Positions 36,203 through 43,975 are shown, numbered from the stretch's first letter. The stretch: 49,155 bases of DNA from CALWPV01 sp045632125 (GCA_045632125.1 JAZQWC010000039.1:1-49155); one strand, 5' to 3'. Translations and numbers: made by a program. The notes: a model not told the origin generated them from the sequence alone.

Positions 36203-36234
36203 AAAAGGTCACCTCATTTTGAGGTGACCTTTTT
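36203..36234 (+). terminator. Terminator of the surface protein gene
   Basis: AAAAGGTCACCTCA (36203-36216) and TGAGGTGACCTTTT (36220-36233) form a 14-bp perfect stem with a 3-nt loop and a T tail. It closes the two-gene adhesin locus. Confidence 0.92.
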
Positions 36235-36292
36235 AATTTCGATAATACTTAGGAGATGAATTCTAATTTGATTAGTAATTTTCAGCAAGGTA

Positions 36293-36321
36293 TTTACACC
36301 CAATAAAGAAAAAAGTATAAT
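36293..36321 (+). promoter_or_regulatory. Promoter of the DUF4432 gene
   Basis: TTTACA (36293-36298), 17-bp spacer, consensus TATAAT (36316-36321). Confidence 0.75.
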
Positions 36322-36380
36322 CTAGTAAAAGCTTTATGAAAAATATACCATGAATATAATTGGATAAAGGAGTTGCAAAA

Positions 36381-37379
36381 ATGAAAGATTATATCGGAAA
36401 TCCATTACAGATCAAGGGTGTGGAACAATATGTTTTACAAAATGGAAAGGGAAACGGTATGCACTTTCTGAATATCCGCAATGGTTTGGGACTTGAAATC
36501 TGGATTTCACTCGACCGGGCAGGTGATGTTTCCCGTGTTAATTTCAAGGGAGATAATATCGGATATTTTGCGCCTTGCGGGTATGTTGCACCTCAATATT
36601 ATGATAACAGGGGGACAGGTTTTTTGAAATCCTTCACAGCAGGATTTTTTACAACCTGTGGTTTGTCAGCAGTAGGTTCACCTTGTATAGACGATGGTGA
36701 AGAGCTGCCGTTACATGGTACTATTTCGCATATTCCTTCTGAAATTTGTGCCATTGAGGAAACGGAGAAAGAGCTGATTATTAAATTGAGAACACAGGAT
36801 ACCGTACTTTTTGGCAGAAAACTTGTGATGAACAGAGTATATACTATTTCTTATACTGAAAATGTATTTACTGTAAATGACACTGTTACAAACGAGGCAG
36901 ACGCACAGTCTCCGTACATGATAATGTATCATTGTAATATGGGATATCCACTCCTTAATGAAAATAGCCTTGTGAAAATTCCCAATAATGCTGTTCAGGC
37001 TAGAAATGAACATGCTAGAAAGTATATTGATTCTGCCCTGCAGATGGAAAAGCCTCAGTCTTGTTATGAGGAACGTTGTTATTACTATGATGTGAAAGAA
37101 AATGATAATATAGCTAAAGTAGGCATATTTAGCAGTATTATCAATAAAGGCCTCATTATGGAGTATGATAAAAAGGCTCTTCCTTGTTTTACCGAGTGGA
37201 AAATGATGGGTAAAACGGACTATGTACTCGGATTGGAGCCGGGTAACTGTACACCTGATGGTAGAAATGTTTTGCGAGAGAACAATACCTTAAAGTTTTT
37301 GCAGCCCGATCAAAGTGCAACAACAACTATCAAATTTACTTTTATAAACGAAGGTAAAACTTTTGAGGAAGCATTTTAA
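36381..37379 (+). CDS. DUF4432 family (aldose-1-epimerase-like) protein
   Basis: 332 residues. GLEIWISLDRAGDVSRVNFKG, then FTAGFFTTCGLSAVGSPC, GEELPLHGTISHIP and later MIMYHCNMGYPLL and LGLEPGNCTPDGR are the features I associate with DUF4432, a galactose-mutarotase-fold family found with sugar catabolism genes. His residues in PLHG and MYHCN are candidates for the active site. The likely job is anomer or ring-form interconversion of an unusual sugar; the substrate is unknown. ATG 36381 has AAGGAG 8 nt upstream, while the longer TTG-start form buries that site. It is convergent with the XRE-ADP-ribosylglycohydrolase gene and shares a bidirectional terminator with it. Confidence 0.8.
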   Translation: MKDYIGNPLQIKGVEQYVLQNGKGNGMHFLNIRNGLGLEIWISLDRAGDVSRVNFKGDNIGYFAPCGYVAPQYYDNRGTGFLKSFTAGFFTTCGLSAVGSPCIDDGEELPLHGTISHIPSEICAIEETEKELIIKLRTQDTVLFGRKLVMNRVYTISYTENVFTVNDTVTNEADAQSPYMIMYHCNMGYPLLNENSLVKIPNNAVQARNEHARKYIDSALQMEKPQSCYEERCYYYDVKENDNIAKVGIFSSIINKGLIMEYDKKALPCFTEWKMMGKTDYVLGLEPGNCTPDGRNVLRENNTLKFLQPDQSATTTIKFTFINEGKTFEEAF

Positions 37380-37390
37380 GGAACATATAT

Positions 37391-37424
37391 AACAAAAGCG
37401 AGGTGAAATCACCTCGTTTTTGTT
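37391..37424. terminator. Bidirectional terminator between DUF4432 and XRE-ARH genes
   Basis: AACAAAAGCGAGGTGA (37391-37406) and TCACCTCGTTTTTGTT (37409-37424) pair over nearly the full 16 bp (one mismatch), with A and T tracts built into the arms. Confidence 0.9.
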
Positions 37425-37433
37425 ACTATAAAC

Positions 37434-39005
37434 TTATTTAATGTGTTCTAATGTAAGGTTTACTCTATCGCTTATTTTAACAGTATCAATACCGAAAATA
37501 GAGGTATACAATGTGTCATTTATTGGTCTTATCCAATATTCCGGAATGCTTTCAATTCCGTTTGCCATACCTAAAATCGAACCGACGGTAGCACCATTGC
37601 AATCGGTATCAAATCCGACTTCAACAGACATGCAAATTGATTTTCCATAATCTCCGCCGCCATAGAGCAAAGAGGCTGCTACGATCATCGCGTTAGAAAT
37701 GGTGTGACACCAATCATGAGCACTATGCTCATCATATTTTTCGTGAATACTCTTAAAACAGTCGCTTTGAGAAACGCCGTTTTCAAATCTGTCCACTACA
37801 AACATGATTTCTTCATATAATCTTGATGTGTTTGGGATTTGGGCAAGACCGCCGAGTATAATATCCTTGATATTCTTCGTTTCTGCCGCAACAGCCAGCA
37901 TTGCTGCCACAAACATTTCGCCATAGATTCCATTCTTCGTGTGAGAAATCGAAGCATCGCGCCATGCCATTTCAGCAGCAAGTTCGGGATTGCCCGGATT
38001 AATATATCCGAAATAGTCGGCTCGTATTTGCGCACCGATCCACTCGCGATAGGGGTTTTTATACATGGCGGATTCAGGCGGTTCATATCCTTTCACAAAA
38101 TTGCAAAAAGCCACTCTTTCGGCAGTACAATAGGCATCCTTAGGTTGATAATGCAGCCAAGCACGTGAAACATCAAAGGGAGTAAAATCTCTGCCGTATT
38201 CTTGGACAATTTCTTGATAAAGAACCGTGTAGTTGGTATCGTCATCCACCGGCATGCCATCAATTGTATCAGCATAACATCTGCTTGCAAAAGGATATTT
38301 GTATTTGCTCTGGATTTCTTCATTCAAATCGCTGCGCAGAATATATCTGTGCATAGGATAGTTCCCGGTTTCCTTTAGGAAAGGAAGCAGTTCGTTCGTG
38401 CGAATACCTTCCACAGTCTTACCAAGCATACAGCCGCAAATTCGGCCCATCCATGCACCATGAATTTTACTTTCTAAATTTGTTATATCAGCTTTCTTAT
38501 TAGAATAGGACTTCCTCAAATTTTTTATAGATTCAAGGTCAGACGGCTCCATATAAGGATACCCTTCTTTTTGCTTTGCATTTATTATGATTTCGAAAAG
38601 GGTGTCTCCGATTTTTTTCTTGTGTTCATCCTTTGGAAGTCTTGCTACGGCCGAAAAAACATCTTTATATGTTTCGATGTCTAGACCTTCTTCTATGGAT
38701 TGCTGATATTCCGTCATTAAATTGGATGAGTAAAATTCCCAATCATGAATATTTGCGTATTGAGGCTTTATTTGATTGGTTCCTTTCATTTCTTCTACAA
38801 TGCGGTTGTCATTCCCTAAAATCAAAGCATCAAGCGAAACACCGAAATGCTTGGAAATTTTTATGATTTTGTTAAGTTCCGGAACAGAATCACCGTTTTC
38901 CCATTTCTGGACGGATTGCTGGGAAATACCAAAAAGTGCGGCAAACTGCTCTTGGGATAGATTAGCACCTTTTCTCAATTTATGGATTGCTTTACCTATA
39001 GTCAT
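37434..39005 (-). CDS. XRE-type HTH fused to an ADP-ribosylglycohydrolase-fold domain
   Basis: 523 residues. Residues 1-65 are an XRE helix-turn-helix (IHKLRKGANLSQEQFAALFG, SQQSVQKWENG). After a linker (65-175), the ARH domain opens with KIHGAWMGRICGCMLGKTVEG and shows the metal site MPVDDDTNYT and a C-terminal GFDTDCNGATVGSILGMANG. The latter differs from the usual DTDT by Cys-Asn after the second Asp. Typical ARH enzymes release ADP-ribose from proteins or small molecules, but this subgroup may cleave another N- or O-riboside-like bond. The fusion suggests a DNA-bound sensor-hydrolase. AGGAGG lies 7 nt before the ATG. It is divergent from spoVT and convergent with the DUF4432 gene. Confidence 0.87.
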   Translation of the reverse strand: MTIGKAIHKLRKGANLSQEQFAALFGISQQSVQKWENGDSVPELNKIIKISKHFGVSLDALILGNDNRIVEEMKGTNQIKPQYANIHDWEFYSSNLMTEYQQSIEEGLDIETYKDVFSAVARLPKDEHKKKIGDTLFEIIINAKQKEGYPYMEPSDLESIKNLRKSYSNKKADITNLESKIHGAWMGRICGCMLGKTVEGIRTNELLPFLKETGNYPMHRYILRSDLNEEIQSKYKYPFASRCYADTIDGMPVDDDTNYTVLYQEIVQEYGRDFTPFDVSRAWLHYQPKDAYCTAERVAFCNFVKGYEPPESAMYKNPYREWIGAQIRADYFGYINPGNPELAAEMAWRDASISHTKNGIYGEMFVAAMLAVAAETKNIKDIILGGLAQIPNTSRLYEEIMFVVDRFENGVSQSDCFKSIHEKYDEHSAHDWCHTISNAMIVAASLLYGGGDYGKSICMSVEVGFDTDCNGATVGSILGMANGIESIPEYWIRPINDTLYTSIFGIDTVKISDRVNLTLEHIK

Positions 39006-39074
39006 AACATAGCCTCCTATCTGTTTTTATTTTACAGTCAAATATGTTGGAAATCAATAAACCGCAAATAGTAA

Positions 39075-39102
39075 TTTATACAACTAGTGGTTGTGAGTGC
39101 AA
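39075..39102 (-). promoter_or_regulatory. Promoter of the XRE-ARH gene
   Basis: On the minus strand: TTGCAC (39102-39097), 16-bp spacer, TATAAA (39080-39075), about 70 bp before the start. Confidence 0.6.
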
Positions 39103-39124
39103 AATGATTTGCTTTTACAGTATA

Positions 39125-39178
39125 AATCTCCTTGTTTTACAGATACTAACAACACAAAATTTGTAAAGCAAGGAGATT
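39125..39178 (+). repeat. 17-bp inverted repeat enclosing the spoVT Shine-Dalgarno site
   Basis: AATCTCCTTGTTTTACA (39125-39141) and TGTAAAGCAAGGAGATT (39162-39178) pair with one mismatch around a 20-nt spacer. AAGGAG of spoVT lies inside the right arm. TTTTACAG also occurs as direct copies near 39030-39037, 39113-39120 and 39135-39142. It could be an operator for SpoVT itself or an RNA switch. A sigma-G-like pair, GCAAA (39099) and CAGTATA (39118), lies just upstream; that assignment is weak. Confidence 0.65.
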
Positions 39179-39188
39179 ATTATATATT

Positions 39189-39725
39189 ATGAAAGCAACC
39201 GGAATTGTCCGCCGCATCGACGATCTGGGGCGTATCGTGATCCCGAAAGAAATCAGAAAAACCTTGAAGGTGCGCGAGGGTGAACCTTTAGAGATTTATA
39301 CCGATCGTGACGGACAGATCATACTAAAAAAATACTCTCCCATGGGAGAAATGGGGATCTTTGCCAAACAATATGCCGAAGCGCTGGCCAAGTCCAGCGG
39401 GTATACGGTATGTATTTCCGATAAAGATACCATCATTGCTGCCTCCGGGCAGGGACGCAGAGACCTTCAGGATAAGGAAATCAGCCAGGAACTGGAGCAC
39501 TTTATGGAGCAGCGTCAGATCAGCATGGCTACCAGTAATGAAAAGGCTTATATTCCCATCACAGAAAACGGAGAACAGTATCAAAGTCAGGTCATTATGC
39601 CCATCGTCAGTGAAGGTGACGCCATTGGCAGCGTGGTTATGCTGGGGCAGGTTCCCATGCAAGATTCTGACAAAAAACTTGTGATCACAGCAGCCGGTTT
39701 TTTGGGAAAACAGATGGAAGAATAA
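39189..39725 (+). CDS. spoVT: Stage V sporulation protein T (AbrB/SpoVT family regulator)
   Basis: 178 residues, the exact SpoVT size. The N-terminal swapped-hairpin AbrB domain reads MKATGIVRRIDDLGRIVIPK, then EIRKTLKVREGEPLEIYTD. Residues about 55-178 form the GAF-like domain (AEALAKSSGYTVCISDKDTI, AYIPITENG, PIVSEGDAIGSVVML). SpoVT is a tetrameric DNA-binding regulator of late forespore genes under sigma-G. A long inverted repeat overlies its ribosome-binding site. In clostridia this gene usually stands at the head of the hup-rqcP-yabPQ-divIC-spoIIE region; here an ACP cassette intervenes. Confidence 0.95.
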   Translation: MKATGIVRRIDDLGRIVIPKEIRKTLKVREGEPLEIYTDRDGQIILKKYSPMGEMGIFAKQYAEALAKSSGYTVCISDKDTIIAASGQGRRDLQDKEISQELEHFMEQRQISMATSNEKAYIPITENGEQYQSQVIMPIVSEGDAIGSVVMLGQVPMQDSDKKLVITAAGFLGKQMEE

Positions 39726-39737
39726 AAACTTATATGA

Positions 39738-39777
39738 TATAATAAACGCAATTCTATTGAACTGCGTTTATTTTTTT
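39738..39777 (+). terminator. spoVT terminator overlapping the -10 box of the ACP operon
   Basis: AATAAACGCA (39741-39750) and TGCGTTTATT (39763-39772) form a perfect stem followed by a T run to 39777. The Shine-Dalgarno site GAGGTG of the ACP gene begins at the next base. TATAAT (39738-39743) overlaps the left arm, so transcripts starting about 39750 would lack that arm and escape termination. Confidence 0.75.
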
Positions 39778-39787
39778 GAGGTGAATT

Positions 39788-40006
39788 ATGGAAAAAATCA
39801 TCAGAAATATTTTGAATGAAATTGTAGGAGCAGAAGCCGGCGCAGCCGGAAATAATGACGATCTGCGTGAAGTAGGCTTGGATTCCGTGGCTTTTATTCA
39901 AATGGTAGTGGCGCTGGAAGATGCCAGTGGAAAAGAAGTGGGTGACGAAGATCTGCTGCTGGACAACATGAACACCATTGCCAAAATTCAGGAGGCACTT
40001 CGATGA
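39788..40006 (+). CDS. Acyl carrier protein
   Basis: 72 residues, a compact four-helix carrier domain. GLDSVAFIQMVVALED carries the phosphopantetheine serine (S33) followed by the recognition helix. The last helix contains NMNTIAKIQEAL. It differs from fatty-acid AcpP, whose motif is usually DSLD-V-E-L, and is typical of carrier proteins dedicated to small biosynthetic clusters. The next start overlaps its stop by 4 bp (ATGA). Given the FkbH-like gene two positions downstream, it probably carries a glyceryl or related unit. Confidence 0.9.
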   Translation: MEKIIRNILNEIVGAEAGAAGNNDDLREVGLDSVAFIQMVVALEDASGKEVGDEDLLLDNMNTIAKIQEALR

Positions 40007-40899
40007 ATGTACAAAGCGTACTGGACCGGGCTGCCCGCAAGGTGAAATATCAGTATTTGATCAATTTGCTCAATCAAAAGGCGGATTTTCCCTATGTGGT
40101 GATCAAGGGCGAAGTATTGTCGGTGATGGCGTACGGAGCGGCTGGTAAACGCAATAGCGGTGATATTGATGTGTTGGTGGACCGAAAAGATTTAAAAGCA
40201 TTGGAAACGATACTAAAAGAAGATGGTTTTGAGTCGACCGAATTGACCCGTCAGGAGAAGATCGTGGCCAGAGCTTTTTCTCATCAAATTGAACCCTATC
40301 ATAAGCAACTGCCGTTAGGAACCCTGGAAGTAGATATTAACTATGAGCTGATCTGGGGAGAATGGCAGGGTCGCAGACCCAGTGTAAGTGAGATGCTGGC
40401 CAGACGGGAAGTGACGGATGTATTTGGCGTGCAGGTACCCTGTCTTACGGTGGAGGATGCCTTTATTCAAATGTGTCTGCATCATTATAAAGACATGAAT
40501 GTGTTGTTTCACTTGACGTTGCATAACCCGATCAATCGACGCCTCTTTCAAGATATGGCCGGATTTTGGACGCTGCAAAGCGATAAAATGGATCTGCCTA
40601 AGCTACATAAATGGATGGAAGAGTATAACCTGACACCCTTCTTTTATTATATGGCATATTACACAGCTCAGATATGTGATGCCTCCGGCTTGGCTGAATG
40701 GGCAAAGGAACTGGAAACTCCGGAGGGGGTAGCCTTATTGGATACCTTTGGTTTGGCAGAAAGTGAACGAAAAACATGGCCGCTTCCCTTTGAAGAGCGC
40801 TTAGAAAACGAGCAGCTACCTGAATTGGTATGTTCGCTGCTGACGGAACAAGAATTGGAAAAAGCAAAGCAAAATCATAAGATTTTTGGTGGATCATGA
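40003..40899 (+). CDS. NTP_transf_5 family nucleotidyltransferase-like protein
   Basis: 298 residues. VVIKGEVLSVMAYG, then KRNSGDIDVLVDRKDLKALE, is the NTP_transf_5 hallmark, with metal-binding D54 and D56 by my count, and a later partner acidic strand LEVDINYEL. The remainder is helical (FIQMCLHHYKDMN). Family members occur in polysaccharide, lasso-peptide and other secondary-metabolite loci; the reaction is mostly uncharacterised. It overlaps the ACP gene before it and the FkbH-like gene after it by 4 bp each, a tightly coupled operon. Its place between carrier and FkbH suggests activation or transfer of a nucleotidyl or phosphoryl group. Confidence 0.85.
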   Translation: MNVQSVLDRAARKVKYQYLINLLNQKADFPYVVIKGEVLSVMAYGAAGKRNSGDIDVLVDRKDLKALETILKEDGFESTELTRQEKIVARAFSHQIEPYHKQLPLGTLEVDINYELIWGEWQGRRPSVSEMLARREVTDVFGVQVPCLTVEDAFIQMCLHHYKDMNVLFHLTLHNPINRRLFQDMAGFWTLQSDKMDLPKLHKWMEEYNLTPFFYYMAYYTAQICDASGLAEWAKELETPEGVALLDTFGLAESERKTWPLPFEERLENEQLPELVCSLLTEQELEKAKQNHKIFGGS

Positions 40900-42434
40900 A
40901 ATATTTGGAACTGAAACAAGAGGTGAAAAGGCTGCAGGAACAGTTGAGAAATGAGCAGCCTACTCAAGGGGAGTGTGTGGAAAGTGGACCGAGGGCAGCA
41001 GAGCTTAGGGTGACCGTGATCTCCGATATGCCCTTGCAACCTTGGTTTGAACTGTATTTACAAAAGTTCTGGGCAAAACAAGGACGTATTATAAGGCTGC
41101 GTCGGGTGCTCTGGCAGCAGCGCCACGAAGTCCTACTGCAGGAAAATGAGCAGTTGGTATACTGGCCCAGTACAGCAGTCGCTAAAGAAATTGATCCGGA
41201 AACAGATAAAGCCGGCATTTGGATCAGCAACGAAAATGGGTCAGATCCGCTCACATTGTTTTACTGTCAGATGAAAACGCAGCAGGTAAGTGCACAGTAT
41301 CCGGCAGGAAGCATGATCATCGATTTGGAAAAGCTGATGCTGCGTTTGGGACTTGCGGAAAGCTTGGCCCATAAGGAAGGTCGGTGGGGCGACCAATACA
41401 GTCAGTTGCTGCAGCAGGAAGCGGCCCGGGAAATCGTTCGGGTGTACGAAACCAAATATGGCAGACGGAAAAAATGCTTGGTATTAGACTGCGATGGTGT
41501 ACTTTGGGGCGGTATCATTAGCGAAGATGGAATGGACGGGATCTCCCTGGGGGAAACCGGAAAAGGCAGGTTGTATCAGGAATTTCAGACCATGGCCGGA
41601 AAACTCAAAGATCATGGCATTATTCTGGCGATATGCAGTAAAAATGATGAAATCGATGTAAAGGCTGTGTTTGACGATCATACGGCTATGAAACTTCAAA
41701 AAGAGGATATAGCGGCCTGGTCAGTGAATTGGCAGCCTAAATCGAAACAGATGATAAATTTGGCGGAAATGCTGCAGATCGACCTGCAAGATATGGTGCT
41801 GGTGGATGACTCCCGGTGGGAAATCGAAGAAGTGCGTGCCAGCTATCCGCAAGTGGCAGGCGTGCTATTTGATCCGTCAAAGGGACTATATGATATTTGC
41901 AAGGAACTGGCTGCGTTCTTTTTACTGCAGCCGGAAGATCAAAATCAGCAAAATCGGTTGCGGGTACAAACCTACGCTGACAATGTCAAACGTCAGGTGC
42001 TGCGCAGAGAAACTAGCAGTTACGAAGCCTTTTTGGAAAAGCTGCAAACAAAGGTGATCATACAAGAAGCTGCAGAGGCCGATCTGCCCAGAATCAGCGA
42101 TTTAAGTCGAAGAGCGAATCAGTGCACCAACGGCATTCGATATACTGTAGACGAGCTTAAAAGGCTGCAGGAACGGGGCGGAAAGATGCAGGCGGTATTT
42201 GTCTCCGATATCTATCGAAATCTGGGCTTAGTGGGCTGTATCGCCTGGAATGCGCAAAAAAACGTACTGGACCTGTTTTGTCTCTCTTGCCGAGCGCTGG
42301 GGCGAAGGGTGGAGCAACAGTTGTTTGCGGCCGTGCCGCAGGAAGTTACAAAGTTTCGCTGGCAAGACACCGGAAAAAATGCAAATTTAAAAGAACAGAT
42401 GGAAAATGAGGGGCGGTGGCAGATTGAAGCGTGA
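40896..42434 (+). CDS. FkbH-like HAD-IIIC protein (SGNH-like, HAD and GNAT-like domains)
   Basis: 512 residues. Residues about 30-170 resemble the degenerate SGNH-like N-terminal domain of longer FkbH proteins (LRVTVISDMPLQPWFELYL). The HAD core at about 195-335 has LVLDCDGVLWGG (D198, D200), ICSKNDEIDV, and the acidic motif MVLVDDSRWEIEEV. The C-terminal 140 residues resemble the GNAT-like domain. FkbH proteins dephosphorylate 1,3-bisphosphoglycerate and load glyceryl or phosphoglyceryl onto a carrier protein for antibiotic starter or extender units. An ACP is encoded two genes upstream, making such loading likely here. It overlaps its neighbour on the left by 4 bp and probably also on the right. 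Confidence 0.88.
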   Translation: MKYLELKQEVKRLQEQLRNEQPTQGECVESGPRAAELRVTVISDMPLQPWFELYLQKFWAKQGRIIRLRRVLWQQRHEVLLQENEQLVYWPSTAVAKEIDPETDKAGIWISNENGSDPLTLFYCQMKTQQVSAQYPAGSMIIDLEKLMLRLGLAESLAHKEGRWGDQYSQLLQQEAAREIVRVYETKYGRRKKCLVLDCDGVLWGGIISEDGMDGISLGETGKGRLYQEFQTMAGKLKDHGIILAICSKNDEIDVKAVFDDHTAMKLQKEDIAAWSVNWQPKSKQMINLAEMLQIDLQDMVLVDDSRWEIEEVRASYPQVAGVLFDPSKGLYDICKELAAFFLLQPEDQNQQNRLRVQTYADNVKRQVLRRETSSYEAFLEKLQTKVIIQEAAEADLPRISDLSRRANQCTNGIRYTVDELKRLQERGGKMQAVFVSDIYRNLGLVGCIAWNAQKNVLDLFCLSCRALGRRVEQQLFAAVPQEVTKFRWQDTGKNANLKEQMENEGRWQIEA

Positions 42435-43509
42435 AATTTGGGATCATGAATTTCGCTTGTTTGGCGGGCGGCCCGATCCTTTGTATCAAAATATGATGAT
42501 GTGCCGCGATAAGTCCTGGATGGCTGTTTCAAAGGGTCGGCTGAGCCGGAAGGAACTGCTGTGTGCCTGCCTTCACGATTTGCTGCCGGGATTGGTGGAG
42601 GATCCGCAGGGGCGGTATCTTTCAATGGAACTGAGCGACTGGGCAGACCATGGTTTGTATGAGTATCGTTTTTTTGAGGGCAGCTTCGAAGAAAAGATGA
42701 CGTTCATGGCACAGCTGTTGGAAAAGGGAGAGCCGGTGTTTGTGGGCACGGTGCATCCGCTGCTGCCGTTTTCGGTGCGGTTTGACCCCAACATTGATCG
42801 GGAGAGCTATACACAGCCAAATCATATTTTTGTGATTTTGGGGGAGGAAGCGGGACGGTATGTATATTTTGATACATCCTCGATCAAAAGTGACGCATTT
42901 GTGCCCTATCCGAACAACTCAGAACTTGGATGGATCGAAAAAGAGGTAGTGGATGAGGTGCTGGCGCAGCTCTTTCAATTGGCGTATGTGGAATGGCATA
43001 CAGAAAAGCGGTTGGAGCTGGCGGATTATGGATGGAAGATCCTGCAGGAATACGGCAGATTATATGATGATAAAGAAGGAAGGCCGTGGCGAAGTGGGGG
43101 CGATATAGCAGCTCAAAATAGCCTGAAAAGCGACGCAGGCATTGAAGGTACCTGGTATTGGGGACGCAGGGCGATCGAGGGACTGCAGCGTCATTTAAAC
43201 GCGCAGAAGCTGGATCTTTCGCTGCCTAGTTGGGAGTTTGATTTTATCGATCAGGGCGATTTGCTCAACTGGAAGTTGTCGGATCTGGCGACTCGGCGCA
43301 CAATGATGGCGTGGTGGCTGGAAGAGCAGGATGCGGAAATGAGCGAATTATGGCACGAATCGGCTCAAGCCTGGAACCGGCTGAGTACCTTTGTTTTGTA
43401 TCGCAGGGAGCGGAGAAGATACGGTACGCACCCGCGTTTTAGCGAGATTTTAGAGCAAATTTTGCAGATTGAGGATAAAATTTACAGCTTGTTCAATAAT
43501 TTTGCTTGA
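42406..43509 (+). CDS. Unknown protein, possibly BtrH-like acyltransferase fold
   Basis: 367 residues, no signal peptide. The middle part EPVFVGTVHPLLPFSVRF followed by PNHIFVILGEEAGRYVYFD resembles the papain-like core of the BtrH N-terminal family, which moves an acyl group from a carrier protein to an acceptor amine. The usual early catalytic Cys is not obvious (candidates are in MMMCRDK or LLCACLHD), so this is a weak homology call. The C-terminal 150 residues are helical (DLATRRTMMAWWLEEQDAEM, YRRERRRYGTHPRF). The start is uncertain: ATG 42406 overlaps FkbH by 29 bp, while TTG 42424 has GAGGGG upstream. As last gene of the cassette it could release the carrier-bound unit. Confidence 0.6.
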   Translation: MRGGGRLKREIWDHEFRLFGGRPDPLYQNMMMCRDKSWMAVSKGRLSRKELLCACLHDLLPGLVEDPQGRYLSMELSDWADHGLYEYRFFEGSFEEKMTFMAQLLEKGEPVFVGTVHPLLPFSVRFDPNIDRESYTQPNHIFVILGEEAGRYVYFDTSSIKSDAFVPYPNNSELGWIEKEVVDEVLAQLFQLAYVEWHTEKRLELADYGWKILQEYGRLYDDKEGRPWRSGGDIAAQNSLKSDAGIEGTWYWGRRAIEGLQRHLNAQKLDLSLPSWEFDFIDQGDLLNWKLSDLATRRTMMAWWLEEQDAEMSELWHESAQAWNRLSTFVLYRRERRRYGTHPRFSEILEQILQIEDKIYSLFNNFA

Positions 43510-43534
43510 CAAATCGGCGCAACACGTTTATATA
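43506..43534 (+). promoter_or_regulatory. Strong promoter of hup overlapping the upstream stop codon
   Basis: Consensus TTGACA (43506-43511) includes the TGA stop (43507-43509) of the previous gene. A 17-bp spacer and TATATA (43529-43534) follow, giving a leader of about 145 nt before hup. Confidence 0.85.
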
Positions 43535-43546
43535 TATATAGGTGCG

Positions 43547-43616
43547 CGATTTTCGGGACAGAGATGTGTCCCCAAAGGCAGAGGAAATTTCGATAGGTTT
43601 GTATTTGCGAAAATCG
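43547..43616 (+). promoter_or_regulatory. Structured leader of hup
   Basis: CGATTTTCG (43547-43555) pairs with CGAAAATCG (43608-43616), enclosing GGGACA (43555-43560)/TGTCCC (43567-43572). The nested arrangement would place a long stem 60-130 nt before the hup start. Function unknown; possible mRNA stability or autogenous HU control. Confidence 0.45.
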
Positions 43617-43685
43617 ACGAAACATAAAGAATGACCGGATCTCGTTTCGGTTCAATTATTTTATTCCATAGGGAGGAAATTCATA

Positions 43686-43961
43686 ATGAACAAAGCTCAG
43701 TTAGTAGCTGCTATGGCAGAAAATGCCGGTATGACCAAAAAAGACGCAGAAAAGGCTCTGGCCGCTTTCGAAGAAGTTGTAACCACTTCTCTGCAGAAGG
43801 GTGAAAAGATTCAGCTGGTTGGCTTCGGTACCTTCGAAGTTGTTAACAGACCCGCTAGAACCGGTATCAATCCTCAGACCAAGGAAAGCATCACCATCGA
43901 GGCTTCCAACACTCCTAAGTTCAAACCCGGCAAGGCTCTGAAGGACGCTGTAAACGCTTAA
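43686..43961 (+). CDS. hup: HU family DNA-binding protein
   Basis: 91 residues, standard HU length. MNKAQLVAAMAENAG begins the helical dimer part. IQLVGFGTFEVVNRPARTG is the HU signature leading into the DNA-binding arm GINPQTKESITI, and the end is PKFKPGKALKDAVN. It is a nucleoid protein that bends and compacts DNA. GGGAGG lies 9 nt before the ATG. Strong promoter plus long structured leader suggest high, regulated expression. In related genomes hup follows spoVT, sometimes with mazG between. Confidence 0.97.
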   Translation: MNKAQLVAAMAENAGMTKKDAEKALAAFEEVVTTSLQKGEKIQLVGFGTFEVVNRPARTGINPQTKESITIEASNTPKFKPGKALKDAVNA

Positions 43962-43975
43962 GTTTAATTATGAAA

